A DNA stretch of 64,000 nucleotides from Methylocystis sp. ATCC 49242 (GTDB taxonomy: Bacteria; Pseudomonadota; Alphaproteobacteria; Rhizobiales; Beijerinckiaceae): contig NZ_KE124774.1 in the NCBI RefSeq assembly GCF_000188155.2, positions 1,742,356 through 1,806,355 of the forward strand, given 5' to 3'. A model generated the notes under the pieces. It did not search any database, was not told where the DNA came from, and worked only from the letters and a program-made list of their open reading frames with translations. Positions 25,166 to 33,504 of the stretch are shown one piece after another. A program made the translations under genes and the position numbers. The number at the start of each line of letters is the position of its first letter. The first letter of the stretch is position 1.

Positions 25166-27430
25166 TCACCCAAACCTGTTATTCCTCGGGAACCCCCGCG
25201 GCGGCAGCCTTCCGGCTTCGGCGCGGTGGCCGATCCACTCTTTCAGCTCCAGCTTCTCGACGGTAAAGACGCGGCCCGACGAATCCGTCCATGTCAGCCC
25301 GTCGGCGAGCGAGAACACCTTTGCGTCCGCGACGCCGCCGTCCTTGTAGCGCTGCATGCGCACGCCCTTTCCGCGCGCCATGCGCGGCGCCTCCTCCAGC
25401 GGGAAGACGAGGAGCTTGCGGTTCTCGCCGATGATCGCGACATGATCGCCCGCCGCCTCCGTGACGACCTTCAGACGCGCCGGCGGTTCGACATTGAGCA
25501 CGGCGCGGCCCTTTTTCGTTGACGACAGCAGATCGTCCTGCGCGACGACGAAGCCGCGCCCGTCGTCGGCGACGAGCAGCAATGACGCTTGCGGCTCATG
25601 CGGCAAGACGCGCGCGACGCTCGCATCCTCGTCGATATCCGCGAAAAGACGGATCGGCTCGCCATGCCCGCGCCCGCCCGGCAGTTTCGAGGCGTCGAGC
25701 GTATAGGCCTTGCCATTGGTGGCGAGCACGAGGATCTTCGACGTCGTCTGAGCAAAGAAGCTCGTATCCAGTTCGTCGTCGCCCTTGAACTGCAGCGTCG
25801 ACAGATCTTGCACATGGCCTTTCAGCGCGCGAATCCAGCCCTTCTTCGAAACGACGACGGTGATCGGCTCGCGCTCGATCATGGCCTCCGCGAGATCGAG
25901 ATCGACCGCGGCCGGCGCGTCCTCGAAGGTCGTGCGACGCTTGCCGATTTCAGTCTGAGGCCCGTAAATCTTCTTCAGCTCGCGGACCTGGGCGGCGATC
26001 GTCTTCCATTGCCTGCCGTCGTCGGCCAGCAGCGCCTCGATGTCTGCGCGCTCGTCCGTGAGTTCTTTCAGCTCGCGGCGCAGCTCCATTTCCTCGAGCT
26101 TGCGCAACGACCGCAGGCGCGTGTCGAGAATATAATCGACCTGAAGGTCGGTGAGCTTGAACGCCTTCTTCAGCTCGCCCTTGGCGTCGTCCTCCTCGCG
26201 GATGATGCGGATCACCTCGTCGAGATTGAGGAAGACGATGATCATGCCTTCCAGTTGCTCGATGCGGCGCAGGATCGCGGCGAGCCTGTGGCGCGAGCGG
26301 CGTTGCAGCACTTCGCGCCGGTGATCGAGCCACTGCCGCAGCGCCTCGTCGAGCGAGACGACGCGCGGCGTCACGCCGTCGACGAGAACATTCATGTTCA
26401 TGCCGAAGCGCGTTTCGAGTTCGGAGAGCTTGAACAGCGTCTCCATCATCAGCGCCGCGTCGATGTTGCGCGAGCGCGGTTCGAGGACGATGCGCACGTC
26501 CTCCGCAGACTCGTCGCGCACGTCGGCGACGAGCGGGAGCTTGCGCTCCGAGATCAGCTCCGCAAGTTTTTCGATGAGACGCGACTTCTGCACGCCATAG
26601 GGAATTTCCGTTACGACGGCGACCCAGCCGCCGCGCGGCAGCTCCTCTTTCGTCCAGCGCGCGCGCACGCGGAAGGAGCCGCGCCCCGTGCGATAGGCCT
26701 CGACGATCTCCTCGCGCCTGTCGACGATAATGCCGCCGGTCGGAAAATCCGGCCCCTGCACGAAAGTGAGCAGCTGCTCGCTCGTCGCATTTCGATGCGA
26801 AATGAGATAGAGCGCCGCGTCGCAGAGCTCGGCGAGATTGTGCGGCGGGATCGACGTCGCCATGCCGACCGCAATGCCCTGCGCGCCATTCGCCAACATG
26901 TTCGGCAGCGCCGAGGGGAGGACGATCGGCTCCTTCTCTTCGCCTGAATAATTCGGCTTGAAGTCGATCGCGTCTTCGTCGATGCCTTCGAGCAGCCCGC
27001 GCGCGACGGACGTCATGCGCGCTTCGGTGTAGCGATAGGCGGCGGCCGAGTCGCCGTCGATATTTCCGAAATTGCCCTGCCCGTCGACGAGCGGATAGCG
27101 CGAGGAGAAATCCTGCGCGAGACGCACCAGAGCGTCATAGATCGCCTGGTCGCCATGAGGATGGAACGAGCCCATCACGTCGCCGACGATCTTCGCGCAT
27201 TTCTTGAACGGCGCGCCGGGATCGAGCCGCAGCACATGCATGCCGTAGAGAATGCGACGGTGAACGGGTTTCAGACCGTCGCGCGCGTCGGGCAGGGCGC
27301 GGTCGGTGATTGTCGACAGCGCATAACGCAGGTAGCGTTCTTCCAGCGCCTCGCGCAGATCGACCGGCGTCGGAGCCGTCTCCTCGCCGCCGCCCTTGCC
27401 CCTGCCCGCCGAACCGCCCTTTTGCGCCAT
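25166..27430 (-). CDS. parC: DNA topoisomerase IV subunit A
   Basis: The breakage-reunion subunit that decatenates daughter chromosomes with ParE. At 754 residues the length fits ParC more than GyrA, and the C-terminal part has ParC-like weak beta-pinwheel blades. The catalytic tyrosine is Tyr134 in [10 protein letters not shown]. The region equivalent to the quinolone-resistance-determining region reads [11 protein letters not shown], with Gln95 where E. coli ParC has Ser80. It lies downstream of recO in the usual alphaproteobacterial order era-recO-parC, with a small forward gene between. Confidence 0.93.
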   Translation of the reverse strand: MAQKGGSAGRGKGGGEETAPTPVDLREALEERYLRYALSTITDRALPDARDGLKPVHRRILYGMHVLRLDPGAPFKKCAKIVGDVMGSFHPHGDQAIYDALVRLAQDFSSRYPLVDGQGNFGNIDGDSAAAYRYTEARMTSVARGLLEGIDEDAIDFKPNYSGEEKEPIVLPSALPNMLANGAQGIAVGMATSIPPHNLAELCDAALYLISHRNATSEQLLTFVQGPDFPTGGIIVDRREEIVEAYRTGRGSFRVRARWTKEELPRGGWVAVVTEIPYGVQKSRLIEKLAELISERKLPLVADVRDESAEDVRIVLEPRSRNIDAALMMETLFKLSELETRFGMNMNVLVDGVTPRVVSLDEALRQWLDHRREVLQRRSRHRLAAILRRIEQLEGMIIVFLNLDEVIRIIREEDDAKGELKKAFKLTDLQVDYILDTRLRSLRKLEEMELRRELKELTDERADIEALLADDGRQWKTIAAQVRELKKIYGPQTEIGKRRTTFEDAPAAVDLDLAEAMIEREPITVVVSKKGWIRALKGHVQDLSTLQFKGDDELDTSFFAQTTSKILVLATNGKAYTLDASKLPGGRGHGEPIRLFADIDEDASVARVLPHEPQASLLLVADDGRGFVVAQDDLLSSTKKGRAVLNVEPPARLKVVTEAAGDHVAIIGENRKLLVFPLEEAPRMARGKGVRMQRYKDGGVADAKVFSLADGLTWTDSSGRVFTVEKLELKEWIGHRAEAGRLPPRGFPRNNRFG

Positions 27431-27669
27431 TCACCTGATCCTGTTGTCGCGCGCCCGCGCCCGTCCTATGAGCCGCGAGCCGACGGCGCAAGCGCGCCGT
27501 CGTCAATCCACAAGTCTAACCGCCAGCCCTGACGGCATTTTTTCTTTTACCCGAAATAGTTGCATTTTAACGCTTGCCGCGCCGCGGCCGCCTCCTTTAG
27601 AAAAGTAGCCGCTTCGATGGCGCGGCGCTATGACGCGCGAATTTCAGTCATCCCTCCAGCAAGGCGAAA

Positions 27670-27918
27670 ATGAAGAAAATCCTTACGCTTCTGGCCATGA
27701 CGTCAATTTTTGCCGGCGCCGCGCAAGCTCTCGAATTCCCGTTCTTTTCCGTCGCTGATTCGGCTCACGCCGCGCGCCGCCGCGCCGCGCCCGCGCGCGA
27801 GGAAGCCCGCAACGACGAAGGGATGCAGGCGGTGTGTCGCGAGATCCTCGTCGACACCGACGAGGGATATGGCGTGACGAGCAAGGAATCGCGAATCATC
27901 TGCGACGAACTGCGCTGA
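27670..27918 (+). CDS. Small secreted protein of unknown function
   Basis: An 82-residue protein with a signal peptide (MKKILTLLAMTSIFAGAAQA) and a short charged mature region that begins Leu-Glu-Phe-Pro and holds an Ala/Arg-rich segment (AARRRAAPAREEAR). Two cysteines (AVCREI, IICDEL) near the C-terminus could pair. No family recognised. AAGGCGAAA precedes the ATG. It lies alone between parC and recO, reading against both. Confidence 0.65.
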   Translation: MKKILTLLAMTSIFAGAAQALEFPFFSVADSAHAARRRAAPAREEARNDEGMQAVCREILVDTDEGYGVTSKESRIICDELR

Positions 27919-27926
27919 GCCGGTTC

Positions 27927-28652
27927 TCACGCCGCGGCCCGCGCAAGGGCGTCGATATAAAGCGCGCGTGAAGCCGGCATCGCCACGCCGCGCGGCGCCA
28001 GCACGTCGCGGGTGAGAAAATAGCCGGTCAGCCGGAAGGCGGCGGCGACGTCATCGACAGCGGCCACATCACTCGCCTCTCGCAGGAACGCCGGATAGGG
28101 CAGCAGCCGCTCCCGCCAGGGGGCGCCCGCCTCACGGCTCACCGCGCGGCCGGATTTGGGCGACACATAGGCCAGATCATCGCGCGCGCCGGTGAGCGCG
28201 CAGGCGCCGAGATCAAGGCCGAAACCGAGCGCGCCCAGCAACGCCAGTTCAAATCGCGCCATCAATGGCGCGGCGAAGTCAGCCGCATCGAGCCGGCAGG
28301 CGATGGCGTCGGCCATTTCGAACAATTCCTCGTAAGGATCGCGTTCCGGAAGCAGGCGGAGCCACGCCGCCAGCGCCGCAACGCCGTGCAGCGCCGCGCC
28401 GCGATCCAGATAACGTGCAGCGCGGGAAGCGAGCGGTTCGATGGCGAAGGCGCCGAGATGGACCTCCAGCCGCGCTCGCCAGCTGGCGACCACGAGATTG
28501 CCGGGCTGCAGGACGGGCCGCATCGCCTGCGAGCGGCCTCCCCGCACGACGCCGAGGTGGCGGCCATGCTGGCGGGTCATCAGTTCGAGAATGACGGAAG
28601 TCTCGCCGTGCTTTCGCGCGCCGATCACGAGACCCTCGTCGCGCCATTCCAT
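27927..28652 (-). CDS. recO: DNA repair protein RecO
   Basis: Helps RecF and RecR load RecA on single-stranded gaps. The 241-residue protein starts with the family OB-fold (MEWRDEGLVIGARKHGETS; VVRGGRSQAMRPVLQPGN) followed by the helical domain. It lies 7 nt downstream of the DUF1737 gene and in the rnc-era-recO block, the standard neighbourhood in alphaproteobacteria. Confidence 0.92.
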   Translation of the reverse strand: MEWRDEGLVIGARKHGETSVILELMTRQHGRHLGVVRGGRSQAMRPVLQPGNLVVASWRARLEVHLGAFAIEPLASRAARYLDRGAALHGVAALAAWLRLLPERDPYEELFEMADAIACRLDAADFAAPLMARFELALLGALGFGLDLGACALTGARDDLAYVSPKSGRAVSREAGAPWRERLLPYPAFLREASDVAAVDDVAAAFRLTGYFLTRDVLAPRGVAMPASRALYIDALARAAA

Positions 28653-28659
28653 TTCGGGC

Positions 28660-28887
28660 TCAGACCTCGGAAAGTTTTATGTCCGGCTTGTATTCCAGGT
28701 CTTCGACATCCTTGGTCAAAGCCTGTCCGCAAATGACGCGGCCCTTTGCGGAATCGAAAGTAAGCGTGGGCGAGCCATAGAGCTGCCAGCCCATGCTCAG
28801 CGCCTGTGTGACGCGATGACAGAAGGAGACGTCGTCAGGGCCGGTCAGATATCGATAGACGGTCGTGACCTTGCGTTTCTCCGACAT
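28660..28887 (-). CDS. DUF1737 domain protein
   Basis: A 75-residue protein with the DUF1737 pattern (YRYLTGPDDVSFCHRVTQAL, then GWQLYGSPTLTF). Function unknown; cytoplasmic. GGGGAGGGAAA precedes the ATG. It is inserted between era and recO with small gaps (36 and 7 nt), so it is probably part of that operon. Confidence 0.85.
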   Translation of the reverse strand: MSEKRKVTTVYRYLTGPDDVSFCHRVTQALSMGWQLYGSPTLTFDSAKGRVICGQALTKDVEDLEYKPDIKLSEV

Positions 28888-28923
28888 TTTCCCTCCCCGC
28901 AGAATCTGCTTCGATCGTCGATA

Positions 28924-29847
28924 CTACCCGCCCTTTGGAAACTCCAGACGCATTTCGCGGTAGCGCTCCGGATCGTCCGCCCAGTTTTCCCGAACCTTAA
29001 CGAAGAGGAAAAGGTGAACGGGCTGCTCGGCGGCCTCCGCGATCTCGCGCCGCGCCGCCTGGCCGATGGCCTTTATGGTCTTCCCGCCCTCGCCGATGAC
29101 GATGCGTTTCTGCCCCTCGCGGGTGACATAGATCGTCTGCTCGATGCGCGCCGAGCCATCCTTCTGGTTCGTCCACGAATCGGTTTCGACGGTCGACTGA
29201 TAGGGCAGTTCGTCGTGCAGCCGCTCGTAGATCTGCTCGCGCGTGATCTCGGCGGCGAGCAGCCGCAGCGGCGCGTCGGAGAGCTGGTCCTCGGGGTAGA
29301 GCCACGGCCCCGGCTTCATGCGCTTTCCGAGCGCATGGCGCAGATCCCCGACGCCGTCGCCGGTGAGCGCGGAGACCATGAAGGTCTCCTCGAACTTCCC
29401 GCGCTCATTCATTTTCGCGGCGAGCGCAAGCAGCTTTTCGCGGGCGATCACGTCGATCTTGTTCAGCACCAGAATCTTCGGCGCCTTCACTTCCGCAAGC
29501 TGCGTCAGGATCGACTCGACTTCCTCATCGAGCCCCCTTCGCGCATCGACCAGCAGAGCGACGACATCGGCGTCGGTCGCGCCGGAAAGCGCGCTCGCCA
29601 CCATGGCGCGGTCGAGTCGGCGCTTCGGCTTGAAGATGCCGGGCGTATCGACCAGTATGATCTGCGCCGGTCCGTCGATGGCGATGCCGCGCACGAGCGC
29701 CCGCGTCGTCTGCGCCTTGCGCGAGACGATCGACACTTTCGCGCCGACGAGCTGGTTCAATAGCGTCGACTTGCCGGCGTTGGGCGCGCCGACGAGCGCC
29801 GCGAAGCCGCAGCGCGTTTCCTGTCCAGCGGCGTTTTCTTCGGTCAC
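28924..29847 (-). CDS. era: GTPase Era
   Basis: A GTPase required for 16S rRNA maturation and 30S assembly. Residues 20-27 form the P-loop GAPNAGKS; DTPGIF and NKID are the G3 and G4 motifs, and the C-terminal KH domain has RIVIGEGGKTIKAIG. The start is taken as GTG at 29847, overlapping the rnc stop (GTGA) and preceded by AAAGGGATC; it gives 307 residues, the usual Era length. An open frame runs further upstream inside rnc but is not Era-like. Confidence 0.93.
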   Translation of the reverse strand: MTEENAAGQETRCGFAALVGAPNAGKSTLLNQLVGAKVSIVSRKAQTTRALVRGIAIDGPAQIILVDTPGIFKPKRRLDRAMVASALSGATDADVVALLVDARRGLDEEVESILTQLAEVKAPKILVLNKIDVIAREKLLALAAKMNERGKFEETFMVSALTGDGVGDLRHALGKRMKPGPWLYPEDQLSDAPLRLLAAEITREQIYERLHDELPYQSTVETDSWTNQKDGSARIEQTIYVTREGQKRIVIGEGGKTIKAIGQAARREIAEAAEQPVHLFLFVKVRENWADDPERYREMRLEFPKGG

Positions 29848-30548
29848 GTCGATCCCTTTCCGTCCTCGACGCCCTCGCGCGCCATGAAAGCCGCCGCGGC
29901 CGCCTGTTCCGCGACACGCTTCGAGGCGCCCGCTCCCCCGGCCGATTCGAAGCCTTCTATGTCCACCGCCATCTCGAATGAGGGCGCGTGGTCCGGCCCG
30001 CTGCGCGCGATCAGCCGGTAACGCGGCGGCGGGAGCCGGCGAGCCTGCGCCCATTCCTGCAGCGCGGTCTTGGCGTCGCGCAGGTCGCGCCCCGCTTCCA
30101 GCATTTTCGGGCCAAAGCCCGCGCGCACCACACGCCCGGCGGCGTCAGCGCCGCCGTCCAGAAACACCGCGCCGATGATCGCCTCGCACACGTCGCCGAG
30201 AATCGCACGCTTCTTGCGGCCGCCGGTCTGCGCCTCGCCCTCGCCCAGCCTCATATAGGGCCCGACGCCCCAGATCTCCGCGACTTCCGCGCAGGTCTCC
30301 TTGCGCACCAGCGCGGCGAGGCGGCGCGAGAGTTCGCCCTCGCTCTCGCCGGGAAAAGCCTCGTAAAGCATGTGCGCCACGGCGAGGCCGAGCACGCGGT
30401 CGCCGAGAAACTCCAGCCGCTCGTATGACTCGGGCCGTTGCGACGACGCGCTGACATGGGTCAGCGCCCATCGCAGCAGGGACTGGTCGGCGAACCTGTG
30501 TCCGACGCTCTCCTCGAGGGCGGCGAGATCGACTTTCGCCCGCGCCAT
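29844..30548 (-). CDS. rnc: Ribonuclease III
   Basis: Cuts double-stranded RNA in rRNA precursors and regulatory duplexes. The 234-residue protein has the signature ERLEFLGDRVLGL (43-55), the second acidic cluster GDVCEAIIGAVFLDGG, and a C-terminal double-stranded RNA-binding domain (ALQEWAQARRLPPPRY onward). It overlaps era by 4 nt and follows lepB by 7 nt, in the order lepB-rnc-era. Confidence 0.95.
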   Translation of the reverse strand: MARAKVDLAALEESVGHRFADQSLLRWALTHVSASSQRPESYERLEFLGDRVLGLAVAHMLYEAFPGESEGELSRRLAALVRKETCAEVAEIWGVGPYMRLGEGEAQTGGRKKRAILGDVCEAIIGAVFLDGGADAAGRVVRAGFGPKMLEAGRDLRDAKTALQEWAQARRLPPPRYRLIARSGPDHAPSFEMAVDIEGFESAGGAGASKRVAEQAAAAAFMAREGVEDGKGST

Positions 30549-30555
30549 CGCGCGC

Positions 30556-31344
30556 TCAATGGGCCGGCTTGAACAGGCGATCCCAGCGCACCGACCACGG
30601 CCAGCGCCAGAAGGCGAGCGCGGATTCGTCCTTCTTCACCGAGAAGAAGATGATCTCCGCGCGGCCGACGAGATTGATGAAGGGCACATAGCCCACCCCG
30701 CCCAGATCCGGCGCGATGCGCGAATCGGTGGAGTTGTCGCGATTGTCGCCCATCATGAAATATTGATCCGGCGGCACGACGAAGAGTTCGGTGTTGTCGT
30801 TGATGCCGTGGTCGCCCTCGATCTCGATGATCGTGTGCTCGACGCCCGGATAGCCGTCGCCCCCCGGCAGGGTTTCCTTGTAGGTCGGAACCGGAACCTC
30901 GCGGCCTTCGCGGTTTTCGGTGCGGGCCTTCTCGATCGGCTCGCGCGGCACGATCACGCCATTGATGTAGAGGCGGCCCTCGATGACCTGGATGCGGTCG
31001 CCCGGCAGGCCGATCACGCGCTTGATGTAATCGGTCTCATTGTCGCGCGGCAGTTTGAAAACGACCACGTCGCCGCGCTTGGGCGGCGAGGAAAGGATGC
31101 GGCCCGGCAGGATGTTGGGGCCGAAGGGCATGGAGTAATTCGAATAGCCGTAGGCGTATTTCGACACGAAGACATAGTCGCCGATCAATAGCGTCGGGAT
31201 CATCGAGCCTGACGGGATGTTGAAGGGCTGAAACAGCAGCGTGCGAATGACGAGCGCGATGGCGAGCGCCTGGACGATCACCTTGATCGTTTCCAGCAGA
31301 CCGCCTTCTTCGTGTTTGTCAGCCACCGGGACGTTCCTGCTCAA
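30556..31344 (-). CDS. lepB: Signal peptidase I
   Basis: A membrane protease that removes Sec and Tat signal peptides in the periplasm. One N-terminal membrane helix (VIVQALAIALVIRTLLF) precedes the catalytic domain; Ser47 (IPSGSMIPTL) and Lys108 (TDYIKRVIGLPGD) form the Ser-Lys dyad. The longest start is TTG at 31344, which has AAAGGAG upstream at about 12 nt; a GTG six codons later (31326) is a fair alternative. The gene heads lepB-rnc-era. Confidence 0.93.
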   Translation of the reverse strand: MSRNVPVADKHEEGGLLETIKVIVQALAIALVIRTLLFQPFNIPSGSMIPTLLIGDYVFVSKYAYGYSNYSMPFGPNILPGRILSSPPKRGDVVVFKLPRDNETDYIKRVIGLPGDRIQVIEGRLYINGVIVPREPIEKARTENREGREVPVPTYKETLPGGDGYPGVEHTIIEIEGDHGINDNTELFVVPPDQYFMMGDNRDNSTDSRIAPDLGGVGYVPFINLVGRAEIIFFSVKKDESALAFWRWPWSVRWDRLFKPAH

Positions 31345-31397
31345 GCCGCCTCACTCCTTTGTCGTTGGGCGGCGTCGGCCTGCCCGGCTTGCCCCGC

Positions 31398-31796
31398 TTA
31401 GCACGCCACGGCCTCAATGAGAACCTGCGCTTGCGCGAGAGGATATTCGTCCGTGAGCGTCAGATGGATGACGGCGCGCATGCCCGGCGGGGTCATCTCC
31501 TCCAGCCGCGCGGCCGCGCCCCCGGTGAGCGCCATGGTCGGCCGGCCGGAGGGAAGGTTCACGACCCCCATGTCCCTCCAGAACACGCCCTGTCTTATGC
31601 CTGTGCCGAGCGCCTTGGCGCAGGCCTCCTTGGCGGCGAAGCGCTTGGCGTAGGTGGCGGCGCGCGCCGCGCGGCGATCCGACTTCGCGCGCTCTATGTC
31701 CGTGTAGATCCGGCGCGTGAAACGCTGCCCGTAACGCTCGAGCGCCCGCTCGATGCGGCGGATGTCGCAGAGATCATTGCCGAAGCCGAGAATCAT
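31398..31796 (-). CDS. acpS: Holo-[acyl-carrier-protein] synthase
   Basis: Transfers 4'-phosphopantetheine from CoA to acyl carrier protein. The 132-residue protein has the family metal-site motif [11 protein letters not shown] (Asp8) and [13 protein letters not shown] with the second metal-binding Glu. It lies between pdxJ and lepB, the usual alphaproteobacterial order. Confidence 0.93.
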   Translation of the reverse strand: MILGFGNDLCDIRRIERALERYGQRFTRRIYTDIERAKSDRRAARAATYAKRFAAKEACAKALGTGIRQGVFWRDMGVVNLPSGRPTMALTGGAAARLEEMTPPGMRAVIHLTLTDEYPLAQAQVLIEAVAC

Positions 31797-31823
31797 CGAA
31801 GCTGCGCCTTTCCACGCGCCTTA

Positions 31824-31863
31824 CCCTTCGAGACGCGCGCCCGGCGCGCTCCTCGGGATGAGG
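31824..31863. repeat. REP-like palindromic element between pdxJ and acpS
   Basis: CCTTCGAGACGCGCGCCCGG followed by a CGCGCTCCTCGGGATGAGG half resembles a dispersed palindrome I recall from several Hyphomicrobiales genomes (CTTCGAGACGC...CTCCTCAGGATGAGG). Only one copy is in the window, so repetitiveness cannot be shown here. Confidence 0.45.
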
Positions 31864-31888
31864 AAGCCGGCTCTTGCCAGGCGGCGCG

Positions 31889-32644
31889 TCATGCGGCGCT
31901 CGCCCTGCCGTCGTCCATCGCGCGCCGCATCTGCCGGATGGCCTCGGCGAGACCGACGAAGACCGCTTCGCCGATGAGGAAATGGCCGATGTTCAGCTCG
32001 ACGATCTGCGGCAGGGCCGAAACGCGGCGCGCGGTCTCATAGTCGAGCCCGTGCCCGGCGTGGACCTCGATGCCGCGCTCAGCGGCGTAGGCGGCGGCCT
32101 TTTCGACGCGCGCGAACTCCCGCTCCGCAAGGGCGAGATCGCGCACCTCCACCGCATGGCACCAGGCCCCCGTGTGAAGCTCCACGACCGGCGCCCTGAT
32201 CGATACGGCGGCGTCGATCGCCTCCTCCGATGGCTCGATGAACAGCGAAACCCTTATGCCGCCGCGCGCGAGCTGATCGACATAGGGCGCGAGATAGTCA
32301 TGCCCGCCCACGACGTCGAGCCCGCCCTCGGTCGTGCGCTCGGTGCGCTTTTCGGGAACGAGACAGACGGCGTGCGGCGCGGTGGCGAGCGCGATGTCGA
32401 GCATCTGCCCGGTCGCGGCCATCTCGAAATTGAGCGGCCGGGTGATGGCGGCCTTGAGCCGCGCCATGTCGGCGTCGTTGATGTGGCGGCGATCCTCGCG
32501 CAGATGCGCCGTAATGCCGTCGGCGCCGGCTTCGATAGCGAGCAGCGCCGCCCGCACGGGGTCGGGGCGCGGCCCGCCGCGGGCGTTGCGGATGGTGGCG
32601 ACGTGATCGACGTTGACGCCGAGACGGAGGGATTTGGTGTTCAT
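31889..32644 (-). CDS. pdxJ: Pyridoxine 5'-phosphate synthase
   Basis: Condenses 1-deoxyxylulose-5-phosphate with 1-amino-acetone-3-phosphate to pyridoxine phosphate (DXP-dependent vitamin B6 route). The 251-residue protein has the strongly conserved [17 protein letters not shown] start, HLREDRRHI, and [16 protein letters not shown]. It heads the pdxJ-acpS-lepB-rnc-era run; a REP-like element separates it from acpS. Confidence 0.95.
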   Translation of the reverse strand: MNTKSLRLGVNVDHVATIRNARGGPRPDPVRAALLAIEAGADGITAHLREDRRHINDADMARLKAAITRPLNFEMAATGQMLDIALATAPHAVCLVPEKRTERTTEGGLDVVGGHDYLAPYVDQLARGGIRVSLFIEPSEEAIDAAVSIRAPVVELHTGAWCHAVEVRDLALAEREFARVEKAAAYAAERGIEVHAGHGLDYETARRVSALPQIVELNIGHFLIGEAVFVGLAEAIRQMRRAMDDGRASAA

Positions 32645-32899
32645 GCGGCTTTCTTAGCGCGCGCGGGGGGCGATTGCCATTGGGGCGGGCGGCGGACGCC
32701 AGGCTTTCCGCAGGAAGTCTTGTACAAGAAAAGTCTACAGAAATCAGGAGCATGATCCTGGCGCAAATCTCGATTTACACAAATTTCCATGAATCAATGT
32801 GGGGATTGGTCATAGAGTCGTATTCGCTGGTAAATAAATATAATGTATAAATCGGCCTTACTTGGGATAAACTTAATCTTTGCAATAAGGAGTTGGTAA

Positions 32900-33469
32900 A
32901 TGAAAGCTCGAGGTCTCGCGGCTTCTTTAGCCGTGACTGTCATGCTTTTCGCAGGCGCGGCGTTTGCGAAAGTTCCCTATTTCGCCGCCAAATGCCCAAC
33001 GGACATCTCCGTCGAAACCGACCGGGCCGGCCGCGCTTATCTGAACGGAAAAAGAGCGACGGTCCGCTCGAAGAACGCGAATTATTCCGAGATCGTAGGG
33101 GGCGGCGTCACCATCAGCGTTGCGCGGGATTCGGGTTCGCTGATCGTCTCCTATACCGGGCCGCACAGAGCCAATGGCGTGTGCCAGGTCGTTGAACAGG
33201 AGACTGTCGAGAGCGCCCCGTCGGAGCCAGCCAGGCCGGAGTCGGCCAAGGTTTACGACGACGTGCCGAAGCGCGACAAGCAAGCCTGCCTGAAGGCGGT
33301 GAAGAAGACGACGCACAATCCGAAAGTGGTGGTGATCAGCGCCGTCTCATCGGAGGCGAACAACACCGTGACGGTCGGCGTCGGCGCGGAGAAAGCGCCG
33401 TGGCGCTGTCTCGTCAAGCGCGGCAAGGTCGCCGATGTGATGTCCCAGACAGATGAAGGCGCCCTCTGA
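32900..33469 (+). CDS. Secreted protein of unknown function
   Basis: A 189-residue protein with a signal peptide (MKARGLAASLAVTVMLFAGA, cleavage after AFA) and a mature region in two parts: an N-terminal portion with Cys pairs (AKCPTD, GVCQVV), and a C-terminal ~65-residue segment (ACLKAVKKTTHNPKVVVIS; CLVKRGKVADV) that looks like a small conserved domain of Hyphomicrobiales proteins. Function unknown. AAGGAG lies well placed before the ATG, in an AT-richer upstream region. Confidence 0.7.
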   Translation: MKARGLAASLAVTVMLFAGAAFAKVPYFAAKCPTDISVETDRAGRAYLNGKRATVRSKNANYSEIVGGGVTISVARDSGSLIVSYTGPHRANGVCQVVEQETVESAPSEPARPESAKVYDDVPKRDKQACLKAVKKTTHNPKVVVISAVSSEANNTVTVGVGAEKAPWRCLVKRGKVADVMSQTDEGAL

Positions 33470-33477
33470 TCGACAAT

Positions 33478-33501
33478 GCGCGGCGGCTCGATCCGCCGCG
33501 C
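33478..33501. terminator. GC-rich hairpin between convergent genes
   Basis: GCGCGGCGG and CCGCCGCGC form a perfect 9-bp stem with a 6-nt loop, 9 nt after the secreted protein stop and just before the rsh stop at 33505. No T-run follows; it may serve both genes. Confidence 0.45.
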
Positions 33502-33504
33502 TCC

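Noticed and set aside
28924-30054. Longer 376-residue Era with an N-terminal extension
   Set aside because: The extension is encoded within rnc and is not Era-like; GTG at 29847 with AAAGGGATC gives the usual length.
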